Shown piece after piece: positions 1 through 7,450 of a stretch of DNA of 39,384 nt. Within the stretch, counting starts at the first letter, position 1; each line of letters begins with the position of its first letter. A model generated the notes under the pieces. That model made no database searches and was not told the origin of the DNA. It saw only the letters and a list, made by a program, of their open reading frames with translations. The position numbers and the translations under genes were made by a program. The stretch is from positions 1 to 39,384 of the IMG/VR virus record IMGVR_UViG_3300025000_000231. One strand, 5' to 3'. Source of the DNA: a virus.

Positions 1-2026
1 CCCCGCCAGCCTTCGCCCCGCCACCCCCACCGCCCCCGCCTGCTTTCTTTTCAGCATCACCCGCTTGCAAGCGGGCCAACTCGATCAACTGATTGACCAA
101 TTCTTGCTGTAACTTTATTTGCTTCTCAATCGCTTTCAGGCCATCTTCAGCGGCAATGACGCCCTTTTCAGCTTCGCTGCGTTGCTCCGCTGCGCTCTTT
201 TGCTCTTTGCGGGATGCGTTGATTTGGGCAAGTTTCGCTTTGAGCGCTTCTTTGCTTGCACCCTGCCGGAGCATATCGTTGTACTCTTTGACCTGTGCGC
301 TGACCTTCTGCCCGGTTTCAAATTCTTTCTTTTGGGCCGCAACCAAATCTTCCTGCGCCTTCGTTGCGGCTTCGGTAGCGGTCGCAAGAGCGAAGTTTTG
401 CTCTACCAACTGCGCCATTTCAGTACCGAACGGCCCTAAGACGTTCTCAATCTGCGAGAGTAAATCCCCTAAATTCCCTTCACCCGCAAGAGCCGCCGTG
501 ATACCTTTCGATAGATCGGCTAAGAGCTTATTCGACTTGTCATTTGATAACGTGCCAACCTGAGTAAGATAGCCAAGCGCAGATTTGAGCGGGCCTTCAA
601 GACTGTTCAGGATGGAAAAATCAGCTTCGGTGAACCCTTCAAGCCAGGAAGTCACCGCGCCAAAGCCCCATTTGGTCAAGTCGGGAGCCATCTTCGGCGG
701 TGAGCCAGGGGACATCCAAAAGGTAAGGATGCTTGAGATAAAATCAATCGCCGCAGTCAAGGCCGCTACCGCTGCCGAGATCATACCATCGGCTAGACTC
801 GTGACGATGCCAGCACCCCAACTGAACGCATTATCGGCAATGTTCGCCATTCGGTCATAGAACATTTCCTGCGTTTTGTCGGTGATCTTGCCCGCTTCGA
901 TATTGATCGCATCAATCTCTTTTAGCTGGCTATCACTCTCACGGGCAAATAAGCCAATCGCCTGCCCGTATTCCCCCGCCGCATCGAACACGCCCCTCGC
1001 CATGTTGATAAACTTTCCGGTCAGAACTTCCAATACTACACCGGTCGCCTTCATCGCTTCGGAGTTGGTAAAAGCAATCACCTTATCCAGAATATCACCC
1101 AGGGCGTTGGTGACTTCCTGCGCTGCCCCCATGAATAGATTGCCCCAAGTGAACGTGCCAATATCGCCCATCGTGGACGCGAGACCTTTGAGCGTTCGGC
1201 TTGCCCGTTGCGCTGCCGGGCCGATGTACTTATCGGTGTAATTGACCAAAGCAAGCGAGACCTCCTCGAAGGTCATCTTGCCCGCTTTCAGGTCATCATT
1301 GACTTCCTGTACACTCTTGCCGAGCGTCAAGTCAAACACCTTTGCCAGGTCAAGCCCCGCCATTGCCAGGTCTCTCACGTCTCGCTGTGTAATCTGCCCA
1401 GTCATGGACATCTGAGAGAAGTTATAACTCAGGCGCTGCAAGATACCCGGAATGTTCTGAGACAAAGCGCCCAAGTCGGTAATGGACTTGGTAAGTTTCA
1501 GGGCCGTGTCAGACGCCATGCCAAAGGCCATATTCATCTGGAATACGGATAGCACCTGTTGATAAGGGAAGGGGCTGGCAATGGACAATTCCTTGATACT
1601 TTCCATCATCGCTTCAGCGACGGGCTTGCCCATTGCCAGGGCCTCGGTCATACTGTCGGTTTGTTTGGAGTACAGGATTTCTCTTGCCGCTAGACTTTCA
1701 AGGGCGATTTGCATATCCTGCATGGTCGAAACGGACTCAATGGCCTTGTCTTTGAACTGGACTATCCCTTCCCATGCCTTGCCTAAAGCCCCGGTGATGA
1801 CGTTCCCCAGGACGTTCGCTACCACAAGCCCCTTCATCGAGAGACCTTCGATAGCGTTGCTGCTTTCCTTCATCGCTCCGCTGAACTGCGAACCTGTTGT
1901 ACTGGCTGCCTTGCCAGACGCCGCGCTGAATTTATCTACCGCTGCGGTCGCGCTAGAGATTGCCGCCATAAACGGATTGAAGTTTTCGGCTACAAGGGAT
2001 ACGCCAGCAGGCGGGAGACCACTCAT
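1..2026 (-). CDS. Tail tape measure protein, N-terminal 675 residues (truncated by window edge)
   Basis: The frame is open from ATG at 2026 to the window edge, so the C-terminus lies outside. Tape measure proteins set tail length inside the tube and take part in DNA ejection. The visible part has the typical TP901/lambda-H-like N-terminal region (around residues 140-260), with the landmark GQITQRDVRDLAMAGLDLA followed by a segment ending near TMGDIGTF. A later FWMSPGSPPKMAPDLTKWG stretch resembles the SPSPP motif common in this family. Around residues 520-660 comes a long charged helical, coiled-coil-like region rich in A, K, E and Q, then a glycine run just before the edge. The start lies 1 nt after the stop of the tail chaperone extension, as expected for the classical chaperone-tape measure order. 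Identification is firm; full length is unknown. Confidence 0.93.
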   Translation of the reverse strand, partial: MSGLPPAGVSLVAENFNPFMAAISSATAAVDKFSAASGKAASTTGSQFSGAMKESSNAIEGLSMKGLVVANVLGNVITGALGKAWEGIVQFKDKAIESVSTMQDMQIALESLAAREILYSKQTDSMTEALAMGKPVAEAMMESIKELSIASPFPYQQVLSVFQMNMAFGMASDTALKLTKSITDLGALSQNIPGILQRLSYNFSQMSMTGQITQRDVRDLAMAGLDLAKVFDLTLGKSVQEVNDDLKAGKMTFEEVSLALVNYTDKYIGPAAQRASRTLKGLASTMGDIGTFTWGNLFMGAAQEVTNALGDILDKVIAFTNSEAMKATGVVLEVLTGKFINMARGVFDAAGEYGQAIGLFARESDSQLKEIDAINIEAGKITDKTQEMFYDRMANIADNAFSWGAGIVTSLADGMISAAVAALTAAIDFISSILTFWMSPGSPPKMAPDLTKWGFGAVTSWLEGFTEADFSILNSLEGPLKSALGYLTQVGTLSNDKSNKLLADLSKGITAALAGEGNLGDLLSQIENVLGPFGTEMAQLVEQNFALATATEAATKAQEDLVAAQKKEFETGQKVSAQVKEYNDMLRQGASKEALKAKLAQINASRKEQKSAAEQRSEAEKGVIAAEDGLKAIEKQIKLQQELVNQLIELARLQAGDAEKKAGGGGGGGGAKAGG

Positions 2027-2027
2027 A

Positions 2028-2288
2028 CTATTTCGGCTTCTTTCGTTTTGCCTGTTTCATGGCTTCGTTTTGCACTACTGCCTCGATTTGAAGCTCTGCC
2101 CGCCGCGCTGCGATATATACCGCCTGTTGGTCGCCTTCCAACTCGCACCACTCTTCAAATGTCATGTTTGCCCATTTTGCGGTCAGCACCCACTCCAACA
2201 TCGGAGCATAACTGATACCGCTGCGCGGCGTGGCAATCTCGAATATGTCACGTCCCCGGAACTTAGCCCGGAAATGTATCTTTTGCGG
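2028..2288 (-). CDS. Tail assembly chaperone C-terminal extension (probable +1 frameshift product)
   Basis: This frame is open from 2288 to a TAG at 2028 and encodes about 86 residues, ending in a basic KQAKRKKPK tail. It has no good start codon near its beginning. The first in-frame ATG is inside the MLEWVLTAKWANM segment and would leave only 57 residues. It overlaps the end of the upstream ORF (2263-2745) in the +1 frame and ends 1 nt before the tape measure start. In many siphophages the two ORFs before the tape measure gene are joined by programmed frameshifting (lambda G/GT; +1 in Listeria phage PSA; -2 in Mu). Inference: this is the T-like domain made as a fusion. The alternative is a separate short gene with an internal start. 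Confidence 0.68.
   Translation of the reverse strand, partial: PQKIHFRAKFRGRDIFEIATPRSGISYAPMLEWVLTAKWANMTFEEWCELEGDQQAVYIAARRAELQIEAVVQNEAMKQAKRKKPK
2263..2288 (-). promoter_or_regulatory. Candidate +1 (or -2) programmed frameshift window
   Basis: The shift must happen between an upstream stop in the +1 frame (TAG at 2291-2289) and the zero-frame TAA at 2265-2263. The zero-frame codons are GCA AAA GAT ACA TTT CCG GGC TAA. TTT followed by C allows the Phe tRNA to slip from UUU to UUC, a known kind of +1 shift. The joined protein would read through TF into RAKFRGRDIFEI. I see no standard -1 heptamer that would give the needed frame. The exact slip position is inferred. Confidence 0.4.
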
Positions 2289-2745
2289 CTAGTACCGCCG
2301 CCTCCGTGGGCTGGCTGCGCCGGGTGATCGCCGCGAGCAACTCTTCCAGGTCGCTGTCCGTGCCGACACAGATCATTGTCACATAGATCATATGATCGTC
2401 TGCGCCAATATCTCGCCCAAACTCATCTTTGTAGAACTGGCGCATTTCAGCGACTTCGGCTTTTACGTCATCTGTCCACGTCACGGCTACGCCGCGCTTT
2501 ATCATAAGCCGCTGCGTTTTCAGGTTGAAGTCACGCTGGTATTCGATCATGGCTTGCGCATGAGAAGGGTCAGCGGGATTTGGTTCAGTCACCTTTTCGT
2601 CACCATACGTGACCTCAACCATCGGCGGGTTAGGCGGGGGGAAGTCCTGCGATAGCTGGAATACCAGCATTGGACTTACCTTGCGGATTAGCACCTGCTT
2701 GCCCGTATCCTTGAACGTATACGGGGTCAATTCGTTTTCTTTCAT
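2263..2745 (-). CDS. Tail assembly chaperone, short form (G-like)
   Basis: A 160-residue acidic protein beginning MKENELTPYTFKDTGKQ, with a GGAGTG ribosome binding site just upstream. Its position between the putative tail-tube gene and the tape measure gene, its size, its acidic charge and the overlapping +1-frame ORF at its 3' end all match the G/GT-type tail assembly chaperones that coat the tape measure protein during tail assembly. I see no catalytic motif. The opening resembles the short beta-rich start common in gp13/G-like chaperones. The identification rests mainly on gene order and the frameshift arrangement rather than on sequence family recognition. Confidence 0.75.
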   Translation of the reverse strand: MKENELTPYTFKDTGKQVLIRKVSPMLVFQLSQDFPPPNPPMVEVTYGDEKVTEPNPADPSHAQAMIEYQRDFNLKTQRLMIKRGVAVTWTDDVKAEVAEMRQFYKDEFGRDIGADDHMIYVTMICVGTDSDLEELLAAITRRSQPTEAAVLAAKDTFPG

Positions 2746-2782
2746 TTTTCACTCCACTCCACAATCTCTACGATAAGTTTTG

Positions 2783-4321
2783 TTACATGCGGGCTGCGGT
2801 TGCAACCAGTAAGATACCGTCCACACCATCACCTGCCAGGCCACCCACTGCCAGCGAATTGGCTGCAATGCCAGCATCCGCAAAGGGGGCTGAAAGGCGA
2901 TAGGGTTTGTCGAAAGTCGGCAGATTGACCAGGCGGGGGGTAGAGCTTGTCCACGACTGCCCGCCATCCCACGAGGTCAGGATGTGCGCCGTTGGCGTAC
3001 TGTCGTTGTAGGCGATGTACATGACTTCTTCGGTGGCAGAGATAATGTCATGGATCATGCCATTGTTACCCTGTCCGCTGAAATTGAGCTGTGACCAGGA
3101 AGCGCCGCCCGTCAGGGTGTACCAGACAAAGCCGTTTGCACTGCCCACCCACCAGATACGGTCGCTCTTGACATCGATTGCTTGCAGGCCCGATGTGGTA
3201 GGCGTGGTTGCAGAGGCCGTCCAGGTTGCGCCCCGGTCGGTGGAAGCAATCACCTGTCCATTCGCCCCGACAGTGACAATCGTTTCTTCTATGCCATGAA
3301 TGCGGGCCAGGTTGTCAGTGTAAACCGAACCGTCAAGGATCGCAGTCACGCCAGCGGTAATGTCTGTACTCTTGTAGACATACCCACCATCACCGCAGAA
3401 GTAAATCTCACGGCTGGAAAGAGCGTACATGTCACGCGGGCTGCCAGCGGCAACGAACCCGGTAGAAACTTTCGTCCATGTGCCGGGTACGCCAGTCGAG
3501 ATATTCAACTCGGCATAGTAGTAAGCATCTTCGCCCAGGACAACCAGATACGGCCCGACAACTTCAATCGCCTCGGGTACTTCGGTAGCGCCAAAGCCGG
3601 TGATGTTCGTCTGGAACCAGGTTGCGCCGCCGTTCAAGGTGTAAATCACTTCAGCGGGCAGGCCGGGGGAGCCGGTAGACGTGTCAGTAATGGCATAGAT
3701 GCGGTTTGTGCCATCATCTGCCGTTCCGCACGTCCCACAAGAGACGGTAGAGCCGTAGGTAATGTCAAGAACCGCGCGGCTTACTTCCGAACTCGCCTCC
3801 TGGCAGAAGGCCAGCGAACCTGCCGGGTAGACGTTGGCAAGCGTGACGGACAGGCTATCTTCAAGAGAGTCGTCGCTATCCCAAGTCGAGCGAGTACCCA
3901 GGTCTTTCTCGGTCACAAGCCCAAGCGAATAGATCATGACGTAATCAGACCAGCCGCGCAGGAAGTCAGACGGGTCTTTGCACGTGCCGACTACGTTGTA
4001 GAAATTGAAGGGGCAATTCAGCGGTAGAAGCTGCTTTGGCAGGAGCTTGTGCCGCTCTTTGAGCATGAGCGTGGCTTCTGCCAGATCGGGGGGAGAGATA
4101 GAGCGCCCGACTAAGCGGTAGCGCCCGTTGATGTAGGGGTCAGGAACCCAGATCGGATCGATACCCCCACTTTCGGGGATCGTGACGCCATCCACTGCCA
4201 TGTATTGAGCGTCTTGCCCGCCATAGCGAACGGCATTGCCAGGATACGGCCCGCCCCATTGGATAAAGCTGCGTACATGCTTCTGAGTGATAACCTCGTC
4301 AGCAGTAACTTTGTTTCCCAT
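2783..4321 (-). CDS. Probable major tail tube protein fused to an Asp-box beta-propeller
   Basis: 512 residues from ATG 4321, chosen because GGAGGT lies 5 nt upstream; the open frame extends 11 codons further. The first roughly 190 residues hold no enzyme motif and occupy the tail-tube slot upstream of the chaperones. The rest is a series of beta strands with at least four Asp-box-like turns (TLNGGATW, STDRGATW, TLTGGASW, SWDGGQSW), the signature of BNR/Ycf48-type propellers. Such propellers on a tail protein usually project outward and bind glycans or the host surface. A cysteine cluster (CGTCGT) lies between the two parts. The gene has its own promoter and a leader with a terminator-like hairpin. 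Tail-tube identity is inferred from order; the propeller is seen in the sequence. An alternative is a tail fiber-like protein expressed here. Confidence 0.72.
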   Translation of the reverse strand: MGNKVTADEVITQKHVRSFIQWGGPYPGNAVRYGGQDAQYMAVDGVTIPESGGIDPIWVPDPYINGRYRLVGRSISPPDLAEATLMLKERHKLLPKQLLPLNCPFNFYNVVGTCKDPSDFLRGWSDYVMIYSLGLVTEKDLGTRSTWDSDDSLEDSLSVTLANVYPAGSLAFCQEASSEVSRAVLDITYGSTVSCGTCGTADDGTNRIYAITDTSTGSPGLPAEVIYTLNGGATWFQTNITGFGATEVPEAIEVVGPYLVVLGEDAYYYAELNISTGVPGTWTKVSTGFVAAGSPRDMYALSSREIYFCGDGGYVYKSTDITAGVTAILDGSVYTDNLARIHGIEETIVTVGANGQVIASTDRGATWTASATTPTTSGLQAIDVKSDRIWWVGSANGFVWYTLTGGASWSQLNFSGQGNNGMIHDIISATEEVMYIAYNDSTPTAHILTSWDGGQSWTSSTPRLVNLPTFDKPYRLSAPFADAGIAANSLAVGGLAGDGVDGILLVATAARM

Positions 4322-4344
4322 TTCATACCTCCATTGGTTGATAA

Positions 4345-4372
4345 CAAAAAACACCCGTCAATAGACGGGTGT
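4345..4372 (-). terminator. Terminator-like hairpin in the tail-tube leader (attenuator candidate)
   Basis: A perfect 9-bp stem, ACACCCGTC / GACGGGTGT with a 4-nt loop, is followed on the minus strand by a run of T. It lies between the promoter at 4423-4450 and the ATG at 4321, so transcripts must pass it to reach the gene. A similar leader precedes ferritin at 20127. Confidence 0.7.
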
Positions 4373-4422
4373 CAATTCCGAACGTTGGTAGCTTGCCGAC
4401 ACGCAAGCACAGACCTGTATTT

Positions 4423-4450
4423 ATTTTAGCACAATTCAAGCGATTTGCAA
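4423..4450 (-). promoter_or_regulatory. Sigma70-like promoter for the tail operon
   Basis: Minus strand TTGCAA (4450-4445), 16-bp spacer, TAAAAT (4428-4423), with a TGC extended -10. The same TTGCAA-16-TGCTAAAAT arrangement occurs at 15126-15099 and 20267-20240, which strengthens the call. Confidence 0.75.
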
Positions 4451-4460
4451 CCGAGTATTT

Positions 4461-4572
4461 ATTATCCAAATGGATAATATATTATCCTTTAATTCCGATT
4501 AGCTATATATATACTTAATAGGTGATCGGAATTAAAGGAGTTTATATTATCCAAAAGGATAATATATTATCC
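4461..4572. repeat. Intergenic structured element, copy 1
   Basis: 14-bp arms TTTAATTCCGATTA (4488-4501) and TGATCGGAATTAAA (4523-4536) are inverted and separated by 21 bp containing TATATATA. They are flanked on both sides by ATTATCC/GGATAAT palindromes, including GGATAATATATTATCC. Copies 2 and 3 lie at 15139-15260 and 33951-34027. Located directly upstream of a promoter, so an operator or activator site is likely. Confidence 0.85.
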
Positions 4573-4590
4573 AAGAATTGTGGGTTAAAT

Positions 4591-4620
4591 AAGATACCTC
4601 CCGAAAGTGGGAGGTATCTT
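4591..4620 (-). terminator. Hairpin terminator after the 4645-5427 gene
   Basis: A perfect 12-bp stem AAGATACCTCCC / GGGAGGTATCTT with a 6-nt loop lies 25 nt after the stop of the last gene of the long operon. On the minus strand it is followed by ATTTAA rather than a strong T run. A sister hairpin with the same loop is at 15292-15319, also directly before a structured element. Confidence 0.7.
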
Positions 4621-4644
4621 AAAAAAAAGAAGAGCGTGATTTAT

Positions 4645-5427
4645 TTAATACCCGTTTTCGTTGAACCAGGCTAGAAGGTCTTTGGCGTCAAATCCAGGAC
4701 GTAATGCGGTCAACTGAACCACTCGACTGTAGGCCGCCTGTTTGTCGCCACCCGCCAACTGAATTGCACGGCGAGCTAGGTTAGGGTCAACCTTTGACGA
4801 ATTGCCGCCGCCATACTTGCGGGGAGTAGAAGTCTTTTTAGGTTTTGGCGGATTATATTTCCCATAAATAATAGGTGTCTTTTTGCCAGCAGCGTCCTGG
4901 AGATAATCTTTTCCGCTTTCAATTCGGCGCAAAAGATATTTGTACCCGTTGACATTCCCCATAATTCCGGCTGCGCTCTGGCGAAGCGAGGCGGGATTAG
5001 CGTATTTATCCGATGCTGGATTTTTCTCTACTCGCGCGGCGCGCTCCAAAAATTCATCGTGGCGCTGCGTTTCGCTCTTTATTGCACCCTTGAGATATTC
5101 AATTACCTCGGATTTATTGTTTCCAAAATTTCCAGACTGGATATGTTCAAGAAACTTTGGCGCTATTTGAGCACCGCTGCCAGCAACCATTCCACCATAT
5201 TTTTTGAGTCCGCCGCCACTAAGAGCATGGGCGCTGTACGCTTCTGCTTCTTTTTCGGGGGTAGTTTTTCCAAGAAAGTCTTGTGATATTCCATCTTCAC
5301 TGCCAGCCCTGCGCCGAGCATTATCGAGTCCAACTGAAAACCGCCATCCATGACGCTTTTGGTTATGCTGGCCCTGGAAGTGTTTTTCTTCTTCAACCCA
5401 CTCTTTGAGTGCTATTGCCTTATTCAT
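4645..5427 (-). CDS. Tagged protein of unknown function (HNQKRHG module at N-terminus)
   Basis: 260 residues from ATG 5427, which overlaps the upstream stop as ATGA; an ATG at 5436 is possible. Residues 15-27 (KHFQGQHNQKRHG) are the shared tag, followed by the longer module WRFSVGLDNARRR...EAEAYS also seen in the proteins starting at 12504, 19620 and 25440. The remainder is mostly helical and polar, with a basic proline-rich linker (PPKPKKTSTPRKYGGG), then a compact C-terminal stretch ending LLAWFNENGY. I do not recognise a catalytic motif. It is the last gene of the connector/decoration operon, next to the tail-tube gene. Role unknown; virion association is inferred from the tag and the position. 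Confidence 0.8.
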   Translation of the reverse strand: MNKAIALKEWVEEEKHFQGQHNQKRHGWRFSVGLDNARRRAGSEDGISQDFLGKTTPEKEAEAYSAHALSGGGLKKYGGMVAGSGAQIAPKFLEHIQSGNFGNNKSEVIEYLKGAIKSETQRHDEFLERAARVEKNPASDKYANPASLRQSAAGIMGNVNGYKYLLRRIESGKDYLQDAAGKKTPIIYGKYNPPKPKKTSTPRKYGGGNSSKVDPNLARRAIQLAGGDKQAAYSRVVQLTALRPGFDAKDLLAWFNENGY

Positions 5428-6695
5428 ATCGCCCATCCTGTCAGTAATCTCAAGTCTCTGGTTTCTTTCCAGGCGTAGATGTGCCCGCGCCGTGTACCAT
5501 ACGGGCAGGATAAATCTTCCGGCGCAATCATTCCATATTGCTCACCATCCGCCCCGCCCGTTCGGGCAAGGTCGAATTGCCAGTGATACAAATTACGGTT
5601 CGAATCCTGGCAAGCGCAGATCGGTTTCGCGAGTTCTGCCGCTGCCATGTACGCTACCACTCGCTGCATTCGCAATTCCATCGCCCCGTTGACCAATGGC
5701 TTACCCGCCCATGCCCGAATTTGCACCCTGTCAGGGGGTCGACAATTGAACCAGTTTACTTCAGTGAACTGCCCACTCGTGGAATTGTACGCCGCTTGCC
5801 CTATTCCGAGAAGTCCGAGATCGGCTTGGCGTAACGCCACCCGTGCCACCGCGTAGCCTTCCGCTGCCGGGTCGCCTGCGTTGATTACGCCGGTTGGGTT
5901 GCAAGTGGAGCAATAGCAGAAGTAGGGGTGGGGCTGCGTTTCCCATATGAGTTTGGCTTGCGCAGTGTCAGCGGTGATACCTGTCGGGTCGATGTACTCG
6001 TGATAGACTTCCAGCGTAGTGACGAAATTCGCTGATTCGGTGGGGTCAAGGATGATCGGGGTATCATACCCCTCGTACAAAATCGGCTTTGCCAGTAACC
6101 AGGAATTGATACGAACGGTCGCATTGCCGCCTGAGATTGCGACTTTGATCGGTGTGATCTTGTATTCATCGCCTACCGGGTCGCTGTTCAACCTGTCCGC
6201 CGCTGCGATATAGACGGTCAACTGCGAGGTGTCTGTGAACGTAACGGGTAAGGTGATGGTCGCTAATTCGTCTAACCCGTCCCCGTCCGGGTCAGTGTAG
6301 GTTATAGCCTTCGTATCGACTAGGGTACGGGTCAACACGCCGCACTTTTGGATCATGCCTTCGTTCATCTGGATTGCAGGCCAGCGTCCTGCCGCGTCGA
6401 TGTAGCCCAATCGGTCAACTCGCTCATCTGGGTAGCGGGGGTAGGGGTGATCTTCCACGATGTAATGGGGGGCTGGGGCAAAGCGTAGATAGCCGGTCAA
6501 GCGGGCCTCTGCCTGCTCGATAGCTTGCGAGATATCGAACCTGCCCGCCGCGTCAGCATCTTGCCATGCGTATTTTTGAGTAACGTCATTGCAAGCGGAT
6601 GTAAGCGGGACGATATTCGTATCCGCCCACCCCCAAAAGTGCCAAGGCTGAACACCAATTATGGCGCGCCATGTGTCAAGGGGTAAGATGGTCAT
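5424..6695 (-). CDS. Putative head-tail connector / neck protein
   Basis: 423 residues, starting MTILPLDTWRAIIGVQPWHFWG, with an ATGA overlap to the upstream gene. Early residues resemble head-completion adaptors (a short helix-rich start, and AIEQAEARLTGYLRF, similar to connector helices), while the middle is beta-rich. Several paired cysteines (FCYCSTCNPTG and ICACQDSNRN) could bind a metal or form disulfides. It is much longer than the usual 100-150 residue gp6-type adaptor, so it may combine adaptor and decoration parts. Gene order, between head genes and tail-tube gene, supports a neck or connector role. Exact family not recognised. Confidence 0.6.
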   Translation of the reverse strand: MTILPLDTWRAIIGVQPWHFWGWADTNIVPLTSACNDVTQKYAWQDADAAGRFDISQAIEQAEARLTGYLRFAPAPHYIVEDHPYPRYPDERVDRLGYIDAAGRWPAIQMNEGMIQKCGVLTRTLVDTKAITYTDPDGDGLDELATITLPVTFTDTSQLTVYIAAADRLNSDPVGDEYKITPIKVAISGGNATVRINSWLLAKPILYEGYDTPIILDPTESANFVTTLEVYHEYIDPTGITADTAQAKLIWETQPHPYFCYCSTCNPTGVINAGDPAAEGYAVARVALRQADLGLLGIGQAAYNSTSGQFTEVNWFNCRPPDRVQIRAWAGKPLVNGAMELRMQRVVAYMAAAELAKPICACQDSNRNLYHWQFDLARTGGADGEQYGMIAPEDLSCPYGTRRGHIYAWKETRDLRLLTGWAI

Positions 6696-7075
6696 TTCAC
6701 CACCATCCTATTCAGAAACAAAACCGCTCCTGCAATAGCGAACCAGTGCAGGGTAAACAATACGGGGTTTGTCGCCCCAAGTACAAAAGTGACAATGAAC
6801 GAAGTCCAGAGGGACACGCAATCTGGACAACCAAAGCCGCGCTGTATCCAGGTCTCTTGCTTGTCAACTCCGATAACGTCACGCCACCGAGCAAACAAGT
6901 CAAACGGGCCATCTTCGAGAGTAACCATTTGCGCCACTCGGAAGGATGCGAACACGGCAAGGATAAAAGAAAACGTATCCACCCCTAACAGGATAAACAG
7001 CAAAAGCAACGCCGCTATGATGGTTAGGTATTTGTCTATCCAATTCAAAACGGTTTGTTCTGAGATAGGCATCAT
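6692..7075 (-). CDS. Small membrane protein, DUF1360-like
   Basis: 127 residues with hydrophobic segments around residues 16-45 (IIAALLLLFILLGVDTFSF), 87-103 and 105-122. Between them lies an RVAQMVTLEDGPFD stretch, then GCPDCVSLW. An R..r.xT.ED region followed by a CxxCxSxW motif at a membrane entry is the pattern of DUF1360-type proteins found in phages and Gram-positive bacteria. It overlaps both neighbours by ATGA, so it is translationally coupled to a tagged protein before it and the connector after it. Function of the family is not known to me. Probably an inner membrane protein; a role in host entry or envelope modification is speculation. Confidence 0.65.
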   Translation of the reverse strand: MMPISEQTVLNWIDKYLTIIAALLLLFILLGVDTFSFILAVFASFRVAQMVTLEDGPFDLFARWRDVIGVDKQETWIQRGFGCPDCVSLWTSFIVTFVLGATNPVLFTLHWFAIAGAVLFLNRMVVK

Positions 7076-7449
7076 TCAGACGGCCTTTCTTTGAGATAGC
7101 GAGACGCATCGCTGAAGGCGGTTTTGAAGTTTGTGTATTGGCGCATGTAGCCGGTGGGGGTTGTCACCCGATAATACGTTTTCGATTTGTCGGGTCTTAC
7201 TGAAGTACCATCGCCCTTTTTGATACTAAACTCAACATACTTGCGCCCAACATTGCCCAACTTCCAAGATGGATGAAAGGTAGAGCGGTAATCTTGCGTA
7301 CTCTTGCCTATCGGTTGAAAACCGGCTTTTGTCAGGGTAGCCGATTCGCTCTGCCCACTACCGCCGCCCCTTCTACCATGAGCGCCTTGCGAGTGCTGAC
7401 CTTGCAAGTGCTTTTCTGTCCAATCCTTGAAAGTCTTTGCTTTGTTCAT
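7072..7449 (-). CDS. Small tagged protein (variant HSQGAHG module)
   Basis: 125 residues. Residues 13-25 (KHLQGQHSQGAHG) are the divergent form of the shared tag, preceded by FKDWTE as in the protein starting at 13166 (FKAWTE). A Gly/Arg/Ser-rich linker follows, then a compact domain with several Tyr, Lys and Arg (YRVTTPTGYMRQYTN, FSDASRYLKERPSE). No catalytic motif recognised. The gene begins 1 nt after the triple glycosyltransferase stop and overlaps the membrane protein gene by ATGA. Function unknown; it shows that the tag is also attached to very small proteins. Confidence 0.8.
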   Translation of the reverse strand: MNKAKTFKDWTEKHLQGQHSQGAHGRRGGGSGQSESATLTKAGFQPIGKSTQDYRSTFHPSWKLGNVGRKYVEFSIKKGDGTSVRPDKSKTYYRVTTPTGYMRQYTNFKTAFSDASRYLKERPSE

Positions 7450-7450
7450 T

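Noticed and set aside
93-2327. Several long plus-strand ORFs over the tape measure region
   Set aside because: They are shadows. The minus frame from 2026 encodes a clear tape measure protein without stops; the plus ORFs have no ribosome binding sites and low-complexity composition.
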